DNA of 46,716 nt from Deltaproteobacteria bacterium (GTDB taxonomy: Bacteria > Myxococcota > B64-G9): the NCBI GenBank assembly GCA_019307065.1, contig JAFDKH010000018.1:1-46716 (forward strand), given 5' to 3'. A model generated the notes under the pieces. It was not told the DNA's origin. It did no database searches and saw only the letters and a list, made by a program, of their open reading frames with translations. Each line of letters starts with the position of its first letter. Positions within the stretch are counted from its first letter, which is position 1. A program made the position numbers and the translations under genes. Below are positions 1-7,769 of this stretch, piece by piece.

Positions 1-31
1 AGACGGTTGTAAACCAGGCTAAGTCTATTCT

Positions 32-553
32 CTAGTTGCAGTAGGGGTCGTAAGGGGCGCAGTAGCCTGAAACGTCGCAGCAGCCGCCCAGGCAACTCGA
101 ATCGGAGGTGCATTCATCCGAGCAGAAATACTGATCGGTGGTGCCGGTGTCGTCTACCAGGCAAACCATTCCGGTCGGACACTCATAGTCTCCGCCGATC
201 ACGCAGTTGTCTTCACCCCAGGACCAGACCCTGTTCATGCCGGTGTAGTACGACTCTTCCATACACACCCAGCGTATACAGCCGGTGCAGGCCTCGTAGG
301 TAGTGCCTTCGTCCAGCAACGGTACGCACCAGTAGCCGACGTGGCAGCCGAGGTTGCTATGACACGGGTTGGCGCAATAAAGTTGGCTGGTGGTTTCACC
401 CTCTACACAGTATTCCTTCATTCCCCAGGTCGCATGATCGTGACATTCATCGCAGCTATCGACTTCACGGGATGCGCCCGGCGTACAGCCTGTTACCAGG
501 ACTAGAAACGACATTGCAGCAATCAGAGCCAGAATCTTTGTGGCGATTTTCAT
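32..553 (-). CDS. Small cysteine-rich lipoprotein
   Basis: A 173-residue exported protein of unknown function. The N-terminus is a lipoprotein signal: Lys-containing start, hydrophobic stretch of about 18 residues, then the lipobox LVTGC with the lipidated Cys near residue 23. The mature part contains about 20 Cys with spacing typical of small disulfide-bonded modules (CDEC, SDECTSDSSC, GGCCD), so it should fold outside the cytoplasm. An AGGAG ribosome site lies about 7 nt before the ATG, which fixes the start. Similar Cys-rich pieces occur in large surface proteins of Myxococcota-like bacteria, and the style matches the giant repeat protein at 25.3 kb. No enzymatic motif is visible. The gene is alone on its strand, with the methyltransferase upstream separated by 168 bp. 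Confidence 0.7.
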   Translation of the reverse strand: MKIATKILALIAAMSFLVLVTGCTPGASREVDSCDECHDHATWGMKEYCVEGETTSQLYCANPCHSNLGCHVGYWCVPLLDEGTTYEACTGCIRWVCMEESYYTGMNRVWSWGEDNCVIGGDYECPTGMVCLVDDTGTTDQYFCSDECTSDSSCLGGCCDVSGYCAPYDPYCN

Positions 554-721
554 GGTTCAAACTCCTGTTTGGTTATTAGTAAAAAGTCCCTTATCTCGCA
601 TGTTTTCAAGTTCACAGACTACTTCGGGCTTAGCATGCTAGTCAAGTCAATGCTAGTTAGACCGCTCCAGGGCCCATTTTTATTCGATTTTTTTTATTCT
701 TTTAGTTACAAAGGTTTATAG
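554..721. other. Intergenic region upstream of the Cys-rich lipoprotein
   Basis: AT-rich spacer between two minus-strand genes. It holds a direct repeat of ATGCTAGT at 635-642 and 650-657, 15 bp apart start to start, so both copies lie on nearly the same helical face. It could be an activator or repressor site for the lipoprotein gene. The right end contains an A/T tract and the motif described at 718-735. I could not pick a convincing -35/-10 pair. Confidence 0.3.
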
Positions 722-735
722 CTACCCTGTCCCCC
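718..735. repeat. Possible edge of a dispersed repeat at the methyltransferase 3' end
   Basis: Read on the minus strand, the last codons and stop of the methyltransferase lie in a purine-rich motif (GGGGGACAGGGTAGCTAT). From memory this resembles the conserved ends of REP-like or Y1-transposase-associated elements that recur in environmental delta-type genomes. Only one copy is in the window, so its repeat nature cannot be shown here. Confidence 0.25.
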
Positions 736-1231
736 GTTTTCTAAACCAGCTGAGCAGTTCCTTCTCTTCGATCAAGAGCCGTTTCGACGGCCGGTTACGG
801 CGTTCGACAGTCCTGGTATTGGGAAGCTCGAGAATGGCCAGGCCGTCCTGCCTGAGCCCGGCTTCGATCCAGGCGGCTAGATCGCGCTGCAAATAACGAA
901 AGCAGATTATCAAATCCCAGGCGTCGGCTTTTATGAATTCAGGCTGTTCTTTGAGGTCAAGCTTGTGGATGGTCAGGCTCAGTCCGGCTCGCTTGGCCCT
1001 GGTTCGCGCTTTTTCCAGACCGACCTGCGAAATGTCTACTGCTGTGACTTGGTAGCCCAAACCGGCCAGGAAGACGGCATTTTGTCCCTCACCGGCGGCC
1101 AGATCGAGAGCTTGCCGGCCGGCCGGCAAGCTTGACTGAATACTCTTGAGCCAGGGCCGCGGGTTGTCGCCCATTCGACTATCACGACAGGTATAGCGCC
1201 GGTCCCATTTTTCTTGGTCGGCTTTGCTCAT
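722..1231 (-). CDS. Class I SAM-dependent methyltransferase, shortened C-terminus
   Basis: A 169-residue methyltransferase of the class I (Rossmann) fold, TehB/small-molecule type. The SAM-binding motif I is visible as LDLAAGEGQN around residues 42-51, followed by the acidic end of strand 2 (VTAVDIS, about 62-68) and a motif IV-like stretch AWDLIICFRYLQRD. The substrate cannot be read from the sequence. Family members usually continue 25-30 residues beyond the 'ELLSWF' position; this one ends abruptly in RKRGTG inside a purine-rich motif, which suggests loss of the true C-terminus by an insertion. It is transcribed from a promoter that overlaps the divergent sialidase-like gene. It may be inactive or hypomorphic. 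Confidence 0.75.
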   Translation of the reverse strand: MSKADQEKWDRRYTCRDSRMGDNPRPWLKSIQSSLPAGRQALDLAAGEGQNAVFLAGLGYQVTAVDISQVGLEKARTRAKRAGLSLTIHKLDLKEQPEFIKADAWDLIICFRYLQRDLAAWIEAGLRQDGLAILELPNTRTVERRNRPSKRLLIEEKELLSWFRKRGTG

Positions 1232-1252
1232 TCATGAATTCCCACGAGCCAA

Positions 1253-1303
1253 GCTATATTTGTCGGGCAAGGAGTTGTCAAGCGCTTGGTCGCGAAGTAG
1301 AAT
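1253..1303. promoter_or_regulatory. Overlapping divergent promoters sharing one -35 region
   Basis: On the plus strand TTGTCA (1275-1280), a 17-bp spacer and TAGAAT (1298-1303) form a good sigma-70 promoter whose start near 1310 suits the TTG codon at 1332. On the minus strand TTGACA (1281-1276), a 17-bp spacer and TATAGC (1258-1253) form a second promoter for the methyltransferase. The two -35 hexamers overlap by five bases, so polymerase should not be able to bind both at once. Confidence 0.6.
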
Positions 1304-1331
1304 TCAACAAACGACGAAGTGGAGTGAACTT

Positions 1332-2516
1332 TTGAGCGTTATTAGAGTTGCACTAGTCTGGTTTTCTTGGGCAGCCATGAGCGCCTGTTCCGGCTCTGGC
1401 ACTAGCGGTTCCGACGGGGGCCAGGACGCCGGTAACACCTTTCCACCCGAAGAACAGACGCCGTTTTTCGAAAAGGGATTTATCCTGCCTCCCAACTCGC
1501 TGGCCTGTGTTCCCGTTTCCACCGGCCTGCCGCAGTTTGAATGCAATCATCATGGTTCGACACTGGCCGAGCTGCCTGACGGTACAATCGCGGCGGTTTG
1601 GTTTCACGGTGAAAATGAAAAATCGCACGACTCGGCGATTGTCTGGTCGCGTCTTTTACCGGGTGCCGGCGAGTGGACGACTCCCGAAGTTCTCTTCGAC
1701 GAGCCGGACAAGGCCGAGGGCAACGCCGCCATCTGGGTCGCTGAAGATGGTACCATTTTGGTGTTTTTCGTAACCATCTTCGGTCGTGACTGGTGGGATG
1801 ATTCCTACGTTCGCCTGATCCGCTCGGGCGACAACGGCCAGACCTGGTCGAGTCCGGTGAACCTGCGCGAGGAATACTGCTGGATGGTTCGTCACCGGCC
1901 GATCAAGCTCAAAAACGGCCAGATGATTCTGCCGCTGTACGACGAGTGTCTGGCCATGCCGGTCTTCATGTATTCGGATGATGATTTCGCAACCTGGCAG
2001 GAGCAGGAGATCGAAGATCTGGGCACATATGTGCTCAACCACGTCACCCAGATTCAGCCGGCCCTGATCGAACTGGCCGATGGTAGTGTCGCGGCCATAA
2101 CCCGTGACGGCGGGTCCAATAAACGCATTCACATGATGCTCAGTAGCGACCACGGCCGCAACTGGTCGGTCAGTCTGCCCGGGCAGCTGCCCAATTCAGG
2201 AACTTCGATAGACTGGGTTCGCTTGCTTGATGGCCACGTCGTAACTGTGTTCAACAACAGCCCCGAAGTACGCTTTCCTCTGGCGGCTTCATTGAGTCTG
2301 GACGAGGGTGAATCCTACCTGGCAACCCGCCATCTAGATGATCAGTGTCCTGAAGGTGACTGCAGCTTCCACTATCCAGCGCTAATACAAAGCAAGCTTG
2401 ATGGCACCATCTGGGTGACTTATACACACAAGCGTGAGACTATTGGCTGGGTGCACTTCAATGAAGCCTGGCTGATGCAGGGCGGCGACGATCTGAACGT
2501 CAATCCGCTGCCCTGA
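1332..2516 (+). CDS. Sialidase-like BNR-repeat lipoprotein
   Basis: A 394-residue exported protein of the sialidase/BNR-repeat superfamily (six-bladed propeller). I chose the TTG at 1332: it is 7 nt after a GGAG ribosome site, lies just downstream of a good promoter, and yields a lipoprotein signal with lipobox MSAC (Cys19) and a Gly/Ser/Asp linker. The open frame extends upstream to 1224 but would run through the promoter. Asp boxes (S-x-D-x-G-x-x-W-like) are visible as SGDNGQTW, SSDHGRNW and SLDEGESY, with a conserved RHRPIKLKNGQ segment as in BNR_2 proteins. It may hydrolyse or bind sugars outside the cell. I cannot confirm the complete Arg triad, so enzymatic activity is uncertain. It is the first gene of a four-gene plus-strand run. 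Confidence 0.75.
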   Translation: MSVIRVALVWFSWAAMSACSGSGTSGSDGGQDAGNTFPPEEQTPFFEKGFILPPNSLACVPVSTGLPQFECNHHGSTLAELPDGTIAAVWFHGENEKSHDSAIVWSRLLPGAGEWTTPEVLFDEPDKAEGNAAIWVAEDGTILVFFVTIFGRDWWDDSYVRLIRSGDNGQTWSSPVNLREEYCWMVRHRPIKLKNGQMILPLYDECLAMPVFMYSDDDFATWQEQEIEDLGTYVLNHVTQIQPALIELADGSVAAITRDGGSNKRIHMMLSSDHGRNWSVSLPGQLPNSGTSIDWVRLLDGHVVTVFNNSPEVRFPLAASLSLDEGESYLATRHLDDQCPEGDCSFHYPALIQSKLDGTIWVTYTHKRETIGWVHFNEAWLMQGGDDLNVNPLP

Positions 2517-2556
2517 AAAGATGCGATACCAAATTGAGAATTTGAAAGAGATGATC

Positions 2557-3285
2557 ATGAATCCAAACGACTCTTTGGCGCCACGTCTGATTGCCTGTCT
2601 ATTGTTTGCCAGCGCTCTATGCAGCTGCGCAGCCCAACTGAAATCGATCAAGCCGGATTCGGGCCTTTCACCGACCGAGCGCCTGATGATCATGCAAGCT
2701 GCGGCCGACAAGCCGCTGCCTGTGGTTTTGAATGACAACCCAACCGGAGATACATTTTTACGGACCAAGTGCCAACCAACTGATTATTCCGACCCGGCCG
2801 TTGATCATTTGATCAGCCGCATGTTAGCTGCCCTCGAGCTAGAAAAGGGGGTTGGTATTGCCGCGCCTCAGGTAGGCATCAATCGACGCCTGGTCCTGGT
2901 CATGCGACTGGATATCGAACCGGAGAAACCAATTCGGGCCTACCTCAATCCGGAGATTACTCGTTATTCGTCCGAGAAAGTCGTCGATTGGGAAGGTTGC
3001 CTTTCAATCCCGGCCGGTTTTGGGCGTGTCAGCCGATCCGAAAATATCGACGTCTCCTACGATCTTCCTGACGGCACCCGGGCAAAAGAGACTGTCTCGG
3101 GATTCACCGCCCGGATTTTTCAGCACGAAATTGATCACATCGACGGTATTTTGTTTATCGACCGCAAGGAACCCGGTGAGTTGATGCCCGAATCCGAGTA
3201 CCGGCAGATGCGTCGCCGAGAAAAAGAAGGCCAGACGGCCAGACTTGGCAATGAAATAGAATTTGGCTACAGTTCATTCATGTGA
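2557..3285 (+). CDS. def: Peptide deformylase-family protein with lipoprotein signal
   Basis: A 242-residue protein with all three peptide deformylase motifs: GVGIAAPQVG (98-107), EGCLSIP (146-152, metal-binding Cys148) and HEIDH (190-194, two metal-binding His plus the catalytic Glu). Deformylases remove the formyl group from N-terminal Met of nascent proteins in the cytoplasm. Here about 75 residues precede motif 1's usual start and begin with Arg, a hydrophobic core and LCSC (Cys24), which reads as a lipoprotein signal. ATG 2557 is favoured because GAAAGAG lies 6 nt upstream; ATG 2521 is an alternative but has no ribosome site and would give a longer N-region. It sits 40 bp after the sialidase-like gene among exported genes. 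Export of a deformylase is unusual. The catalytic call is strong; the location is inferred. Confidence 0.85.
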   Translation: MNPNDSLAPRLIACLLFASALCSCAAQLKSIKPDSGLSPTERLMIMQAAADKPLPVVLNDNPTGDTFLRTKCQPTDYSDPAVDHLISRMLAALELEKGVGIAAPQVGINRRLVLVMRLDIEPEKPIRAYLNPEITRYSSEKVVDWEGCLSIPAGFGRVSRSENIDVSYDLPDGTRAKETVSGFTARIFQHEIDHIDGILFIDRKEPGELMPESEYRQMRRREKEGQTARLGNEIEFGYSSFM

Positions 3286-3336
3286 TAATTGTCGAGATTA
3301 ATAGACTATTAGCGTTCAATCCAGGGAGAATCGGTC

Positions 3337-4527
3337 ATGAACCATATTAAGCCGGCCTGCTTGATAGTTACCGTAATTTTGGCGTTTGGAACAGCTTGTT
3401 CAAAATCGGGTGTCGCCATAGAAGACGCCGGTAAGGCTAAAGGTAAGATATTCACCGTTGATAATTCCGGAGATGCCGGACAGTTCGTCAGCATCGATAT
3501 CGACGTAAATGATAAAGTGCATATGGTCTACTACGACAAGAAAAACAAAGCTTTAAAATATGTCCGCCAATCCGCGGCTGGTTTTGCGGCCGCAACAGTT
3601 GATGACACCTGTATCAACTGCCTGTATGCCACGATCAAGGTTACCGGGAAAGGCGAACCACATCTGGCCTACTACAGTGACGCCACTCAGACCTTTACCT
3701 ATGCCTACAAGAAGGGCAGCGAGTGGAAAAAGGAACCAATCGAATGGGGCAAGGGCACTGGAATGGGGGCTCGCTTGCTTTTCGACGAAAAATTCCAGTT
3801 GCACGCTCTATATTACTCGGGCGATGGCTTCTTGAAACACGGCTGGCGAATTTTGCGCAAGGACGCCCCCAAAGTTCCCGAACCGAAGAAGACGAAAAAA
3901 ACCAAGAAGACCGGCACGAAAACAGCTGTCGAAGAAGAGACTGAAGGGCTATGGGGCAATGAACGCGTCGATAAAGCCAACGGCTCGGAAAAAGTACAAA
4001 TCTCGTTCGTCCGCAATCCGCAAGGTGGCCTGGCCACCAGTTATTTTCACTGGTCGGGCATGTCCAGCGAACTCCGGGTAGCCATTCAACAGCAAGATGG
4101 CAGCTGGTCTTCGCAGACTGTGGCCAAAGAAGACAATCCCGGCAAATCCAGCGAGTTGTTTTTTACAAATTCTAAAGAACCCCGGATTATTTTTAGAGAG
4201 GCTATGAAGAATCGACTGTCAATTGCCAAGGCATCTGTCGAAGGCTGGCAATCCAGCCCATTTCTTGAAGACGTCTACAACATGGCCCTGGATGCCGACG
4301 CCGGCGGTGATTTGCTGATCGCCTATGAGAAGTTGTCCGGCCGTGATCCGCGCAAGGGTAATTTGTGTTATGTCCTCAGGAAGGCCGGCAAGTGGACCCG
4401 CTATGAAGTCGACCCAGCCAAAGGTTCCGGCACCCACCTGGATGCCATCTTCACTTCTTCATCCGGACCGGTGATCGCCTACTACGAAGAGACCGGACAT
4501 TCGCTGAAGCTGTTTATTGCAGATTGA
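3337..4527 (+). CDS. Lipoprotein with propeller-like repeats, unknown function
   Basis: A 396-residue lipoprotein of unknown function. A GGGAGAA ribosome site lies about 6 nt before the ATG. The signal ends in GTAC (Cys21), followed by a short Ala/Gly/Lys linker. The body repeats a pattern of about 45-50 residues containing hydrophobic-Asp-x-x-x-x-x-H-hydrophobic-x-Y-Y (examples: DKVHMVYYD, GEPHLAYYSD, QLHALYYSG, GPVIAYYEE), which is what a beta-propeller looks like. In the middle there is a Lys/Thr-rich tract (PKKTKKTKKTGTK, residues about 187-199), probably a surface loop. It lies 51 bp after the deformylase gene and 41 bp before the large Asp-box propeller, consistent with one transcript. 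It resembles neither enzyme nor transporter components. Confidence 0.7.
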   Translation: MNHIKPACLIVTVILAFGTACSKSGVAIEDAGKAKGKIFTVDNSGDAGQFVSIDIDVNDKVHMVYYDKKNKALKYVRQSAAGFAAATVDDTCINCLYATIKVTGKGEPHLAYYSDATQTFTYAYKKGSEWKKEPIEWGKGTGMGARLLFDEKFQLHALYYSGDGFLKHGWRILRKDAPKVPEPKKTKKTKKTGTKTAVEEETEGLWGNERVDKANGSEKVQISFVRNPQGGLATSYFHWSGMSSELRVAIQQQDGSWSSQTVAKEDNPGKSSELFFTNSKEPRIIFREAMKNRLSIAKASVEGWQSSPFLEDVYNMALDADAGGDLLIAYEKLSGRDPRKGNLCYVLRKAGKWTRYEVDPAKGSGTHLDAIFTSSSGPVIAYYEETGHSLKLFIAD

Positions 4528-4568
4528 GGCGTCTAGCAAGAGGTCGATGTGGGCTGTGGAGGTGGCAG

Positions 4569-6827
4569 ATGAAGCGTGTGTTCGGATTGCTGTCGATTGT
4601 GGCTGTCGTGTTCTGGCTGGCCGGCTGCAGCAGCGGCCAGTCTGCCGAGGACGCCGGCGACGGAGCCGATGGTGCAATGGATGGCGGAGACGGCGCCGCG
4701 GACGGAAACGACTCGATTCAAGATGACGGGGGAGGCGAGCTTCCACCGGGAACTCTCTCTGAATGGAGTTTCATCGGACCTCCCGGCGGTGACCGGTTCC
4801 TGGTAAGGGTTGATCCATTCAACCCCGAGCGCGTCGTGGTGGTGGGGCACGGTGGTGTACACCGCAGTTCGAATCGCGGGAATGACTGGGAGGCCGTGCA
4901 TGAGGTGGAAATGCAGGGCTCGCTTTTTGGTTTGGCTTTTGATCCCACCACACAGCATCGCCTGGCCGTAGGTTCGAACCGTACCGGGGTTTTTGTAAGC
5001 GACGATTTCGGCGCCAGCTGGGCGGCGCGATCCTCGGGGCTGCCTGCCATAATGGGGACGGAATATTTCCACGAAGTCCAAAGTCTGGCTTTCACCAACG
5101 ACGGTCGTCTGTGGGCTTGTGTTCGAGGGGCGGATGGTGTGTCCCAGGTTATTCATTACAGTGATGATCAAGGTCGCAGCTGGACTGCATCACCTGGCGT
5201 AGCCAAGGGGGACGTCACTCAGCTATTTGTCGCCGGTACTGGGTTGTACGCCGTGTCTTCTTCGAACGGACCGTATCGCTACACCGGCGGCATATGGGAG
5301 TCCTTGGCAGGCAACCTCCCGGCGGCTGCATTGTCCGGTACCTACCTGGCTGTGGATCCCGGCAACCCGGACCGTGTCTTTTTGGGTAGTAGTCGCGACG
5401 GCTTGTATTTCACTACAGATGGAGGAATTTCCTGGAGCCGGCTCGACCTGCCGGCCGGTCTCAGTCCGGGAGATCCCTATCCGCTGGTCTACTTCGTTGT
5501 CATCGATGCGGCCAATCCCGATGTCGTCTGGGTCGGCCTCTACAATTCGGAGCGAGCTACTGAATCGCCGCTCTTCCAACCCGACCCGGACCAGGTGGCC
5601 CAATGCGGCAATGTAACTTGCGCAGGCATTTACGTTTCCATAGACGGAGGCGCCAGTTGGACCCACCGCATTAAAGCGCCCTTGGGCGGCTTTCGCCTGA
5701 CTCTGGATCCAAGCGATCCCATCATCGAACCCTTCGGCCCCCGGTCCAGATATTTTTACCTTACTTCCGGGGGAATGGCCTGTGTGATTCGCTCGGATGA
5801 CGGGGGTTTGACGCTCTGTCGGCGCATTCAGGGAATCAACGGCGTATACATCAATGCCCTGCGAAAGTTGAATGGACGGATATACAGTGCGGGAGAGCAA
5901 GGCATCACTTACAGCGAAGATCTCGGCACGAGCTGGATGTACAGGCGACCCGCGGAATCGATCGTCTACACTTGGGACATGTTATTAGACCCTGAGGATT
6001 CCGACACCCTACTGTGGGCCACCGGGGAGCCCGCCTGGGGGGTTCCCGAGGTCAAGGGAGTATGGCGCAGCGATCTATCGAGCTGCCAAGAAACGATGCC
6101 GACCTGTTCCGGCGACCCGCCCTTGATCAAATGTCCCGCCGAAAACCTACTCGAAGGCACCGGTACCTGGCGCCTGTTGGTGGAACCTATCGGAGTTCGA
6201 CGTGTCTTCGCCCTCACCCAGGAGGCCGGGATTAAGACGGGCACCGGCAGGGACACGAACTGGGCCGATCTGTCGCAGGGCCTTGCCGAACAATCCGTCA
6301 CCAGCTTGCTTTTCGACACACAAGGAGAACCCTGGCTGGCGGGAACGCGCACCTGTCGCGGGGATTACACGCCAACCTGTTCATGGATTCCAAGAAATAC
6401 CGAAGTGGGGGGCGTTTACTTTTTTGCGAATAACTTGTGGAACAAAGCGAACGGGCTGGATGCGGCGGTGCTGGATCTTGCCCACGATCGTATTGGGGGA
6501 ACAGTTTACGCGGCCACGGCCACGGGCGTCGCCCGCAGCCTCGACTCGGGTCGCAACTGGGAACCGGCCGTTACCGGTCTACCGGAACTTGCGGCTTTAC
6601 GGGTGACGCGCTCGGTGGTGACCGATCCGCGGAGCCCCGGAGTCGTCTACGCCGGATGCCTGGATGGGGTCTACCGGTCGGTGGATGGCGGTGACCAGTG
6701 GTTCGACGCGGCTGACGGATTACTCAACCGGGTGACCGACCGAATGATCTTCGTGGCCGGCGAACCCGACCGCCTGTTCGTGGCCACCCTGGGGGGCAGT
6801 ATATTCATGGCCGAAATCGTGCGATGA
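4569..6827 (+). CDS. Large Asp-box (BNR/VPS10-like) beta-propeller lipoprotein
   Basis: A 752-residue exported lipoprotein. ATG 4569 is chosen because GGAGG lies 6 nt upstream and the protein then starts with MKRVFGLL and a lipobox LAGC; the frame is open to 4524 but those residues are not signal-like. After the Cys comes a 35-residue Asp/Gly/Ala-rich spacer typical of surface lipoproteins of delta-type bacteria. The rest contains at least nine Asp boxes (SSNRGNDW, SDDFGASW, SDDQGRSW, TTDGGISW, SIDGGASW, RSDDGGLT, SEDLGTSW, SLDSGRNW, SVDGGDQW), the hairpin signature of sialidase, VPS10 and xyloglucanase-type propellers. A seven- to ten-bladed propeller or two stacked ones is likely. No catalytic residues can be assigned; ligand binding is as likely as hydrolysis. 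Last gene of the exported run. Confidence 0.75.
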   Translation: MKRVFGLLSIVAVVFWLAGCSSGQSAEDAGDGADGAMDGGDGAADGNDSIQDDGGGELPPGTLSEWSFIGPPGGDRFLVRVDPFNPERVVVVGHGGVHRSSNRGNDWEAVHEVEMQGSLFGLAFDPTTQHRLAVGSNRTGVFVSDDFGASWAARSSGLPAIMGTEYFHEVQSLAFTNDGRLWACVRGADGVSQVIHYSDDQGRSWTASPGVAKGDVTQLFVAGTGLYAVSSSNGPYRYTGGIWESLAGNLPAAALSGTYLAVDPGNPDRVFLGSSRDGLYFTTDGGISWSRLDLPAGLSPGDPYPLVYFVVIDAANPDVVWVGLYNSERATESPLFQPDPDQVAQCGNVTCAGIYVSIDGGASWTHRIKAPLGGFRLTLDPSDPIIEPFGPRSRYFYLTSGGMACVIRSDDGGLTLCRRIQGINGVYINALRKLNGRIYSAGEQGITYSEDLGTSWMYRRPAESIVYTWDMLLDPEDSDTLLWATGEPAWGVPEVKGVWRSDLSSCQETMPTCSGDPPLIKCPAENLLEGTGTWRLLVEPIGVRRVFALTQEAGIKTGTGRDTNWADLSQGLAEQSVTSLLFDTQGEPWLAGTRTCRGDYTPTCSWIPRNTEVGGVYFFANNLWNKANGLDAAVLDLAHDRIGGTVYAATATGVARSLDSGRNWEPAVTGLPELAALRVTRSVVTDPRSPGVVYAGCLDGVYRSVDGGDQWFDAADGLLNRVTDRMIFVAGEPDRLFVATLGGSIFMAEIVR

Positions 6828-6893
6828 ATGCAAAAAGATCCCACATTTAAGAGCTTATCGTTTAGACCACAAACCGGGGACGTTTTTAAGTTT

Positions 6894-7048
6894 TGATCCC
6901 TGAGAAGTAACTCAACACTCGTCGTTCCCGGATGATTCTGCCGGGAATCCATACTGCGTAACCCCTTGGATCACCGACAGAACCATTCGGTGATGACGTT
7001 TCTATTTAGAGTAGTTTTTGAAAAAAATGGCTTACTTCTCCGGGATCA
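6894..7048. repeat. Palindromic cloverleaf-like repeat element in a convergent gap
   Basis: The 276-bp gap 6828-7103 between convergent genes carries a compact palindromic unit at 6920-6998. It has an outer stem CGTCGT/ATGACG (5 of 6 pairs), arm TTCCCGG/CCGGGAA (6925-6931 with 6941-6947), central arm TCCA/TGGA (6948-6951 with 6967-6970) and arm TCACCGA/TCGGTGA (6971-6977 with 6987-6993). This is the general form of the dispersed 'CGTC-TTCCCG...GATGACG' repeats seen in many environmental genomes. It is framed by a 17-bp inverted repeat with one mismatch (6894-6910 and 7032-7048). It may be a non-autonomous mobile element or a transcript-end structure. No coding sequence is visible in the gap. 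Confidence 0.55.
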
Positions 7049-7103
7049 GTTTTTAACTTTTGTTCAATTTTGGATTTTTCTTTGGTGTTCGCTTAGTTTC
7101 GGA

Positions 7104-7439
7104 CTAGTCTAGAATCTCACTGAGTCCTTCAAGAACCTGACTCAGCTCTTCGGCTGTTGCTTTGCCTAGCTTCTTGCCGGTCCTATCCACTGATAATGTC
7201 CTGATCTGGCTTATCTTCACCCAAGAGCGCTTTGGCAACTTCTTTGAACTCAGTTCCATGGTCAGGGGAAATCCCGCTCTCGGCTTCTTATTTGTTATCG
7301 CCATCGCAATCACGGTGCCCGAGCGTTCGTTGAACACATCGTGGCTCAGGATCAGCACTGGTCTGAAACCAGCCTGTTCGTTACCTCGCACCGGATTAAG
7401 ATCTGCCCAACGAATATCTCCCCTCAGTATTCTGGCCAT
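7104..7439 (-). CDS. mazF: MazF/PemK-family toxin (endoribonuclease)
   Basis: A 111-residue type II toxin of the MazF/PemK/CcdB-like fold, expected to cleave mRNA at short specific sequences and halt translation. The family signature is clear: [17 protein letters not shown] near the N-terminus, the central GFRPVLILS strand, a T-x-x-A-M-A-I-T strand and the [12 protein letters not shown] segment near residue 80. Length is normal. The start codon overlaps the last 16 bases of the antitoxin gene, so the two are translationally coupled, antitoxin first. The pair is followed by the palindromic repeat region. The recognised cleavage sequence cannot be read from the protein. Confidence 0.9.
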   Translation of the reverse strand: MARILRGDIRWADLNPVRGNEQAGFRPVLILSHDVFNERSGTVIAMAITNKKPRAGFPLTMELSSKKLPKRSWVKISQIRTLSVDRTGKKLGKATAEELSQVLEGLSEILD

Positions 7440-7666
7440 TCTCCTTGCTCCGCTGTCATGCCTTCTTCTGCTAAGGCCTTCTCATAGGCAGGATCCAATT
7501 TAGCGCACTCTCTTGCCAAACGACTCCGTTCAAGTCTTTTAAGCTTTTCTTCTACCGCCTCTTGAATAGCACGGCTCCGGCTAGGGTAAACCTGTTCTTT
7601 GACCAGTTTATCCAGACGTTTGACGATTTTCTCCTCGATAGTGATGGCAATTTTACTGGTAGCCAT
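7424..7666 (-). CDS. Ribbon-helix-helix antitoxin of the MazF pair
   Basis: An 80-residue antitoxin. The N-terminal half ([20 protein letters not shown], residues 2-21, and the following helix with [14 protein letters not shown]) is a ribbon-helix-helix DNA-binding domain; the charged C-terminal half should wrap the toxin. ATG 7666 is chosen because AGGAGG lies 7 nt upstream; the frame is open to 7696, but those codons cover the promoter and operator. It should bind the inverted repeat at 7679-7699 and repress its own operon, with the toxin as co-repressor, as in related modules. The C-terminus overlaps the toxin start by 16 bp. Confidence 0.85.
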   Translation of the reverse strand: MATSKIAITIEEKIVKRLDKLVKEQVYPSRSRAIQEAVEEKLKRLERSRLARECAKLDPAYEKALAEEGMTAEQGEWPEY

Positions 7667-7678
7667 TGTCGGCCTCCT

Positions 7679-7713
7679 GGTATGATAATATGTCATACCG
7701 AAGAGATGATCAA
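7679..7713 (-). promoter_or_regulatory. Promoter and operator of the toxin-antitoxin operon
   Basis: On the minus strand TTGATC (7713-7708), a 17-bp spacer and TATTAT (7690-7685) form a promoter. A perfect 7-bp inverted repeat, GGTATGA/TCATACC with a 7-bp centre (7679-7699), overlaps the -10 box and abuts the ribosome site, which is the expected position for an autorepressor operator. The leader is very short, about 10-15 nt. Confidence 0.65.
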
Positions 7714-7769
7714 GCCATTACTTGCTTTCACTGCAAATCAGAACGTTGGGGTTTTAAAGGGCCGCAAAC

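Noticed and set aside
1224..1331. Upstream extension of the sialidase-like frame
   Set aside because: It covers the promoter and has no ribosome site; TTG 1332 has GGAG at the right distance and gives a lipoprotein signal.
1304..2153. Minus-strand open frames opposite the sialidase-like gene
   Set aside because: They are shadows; the plus-strand protein has a signal, Asp boxes and a promoter.
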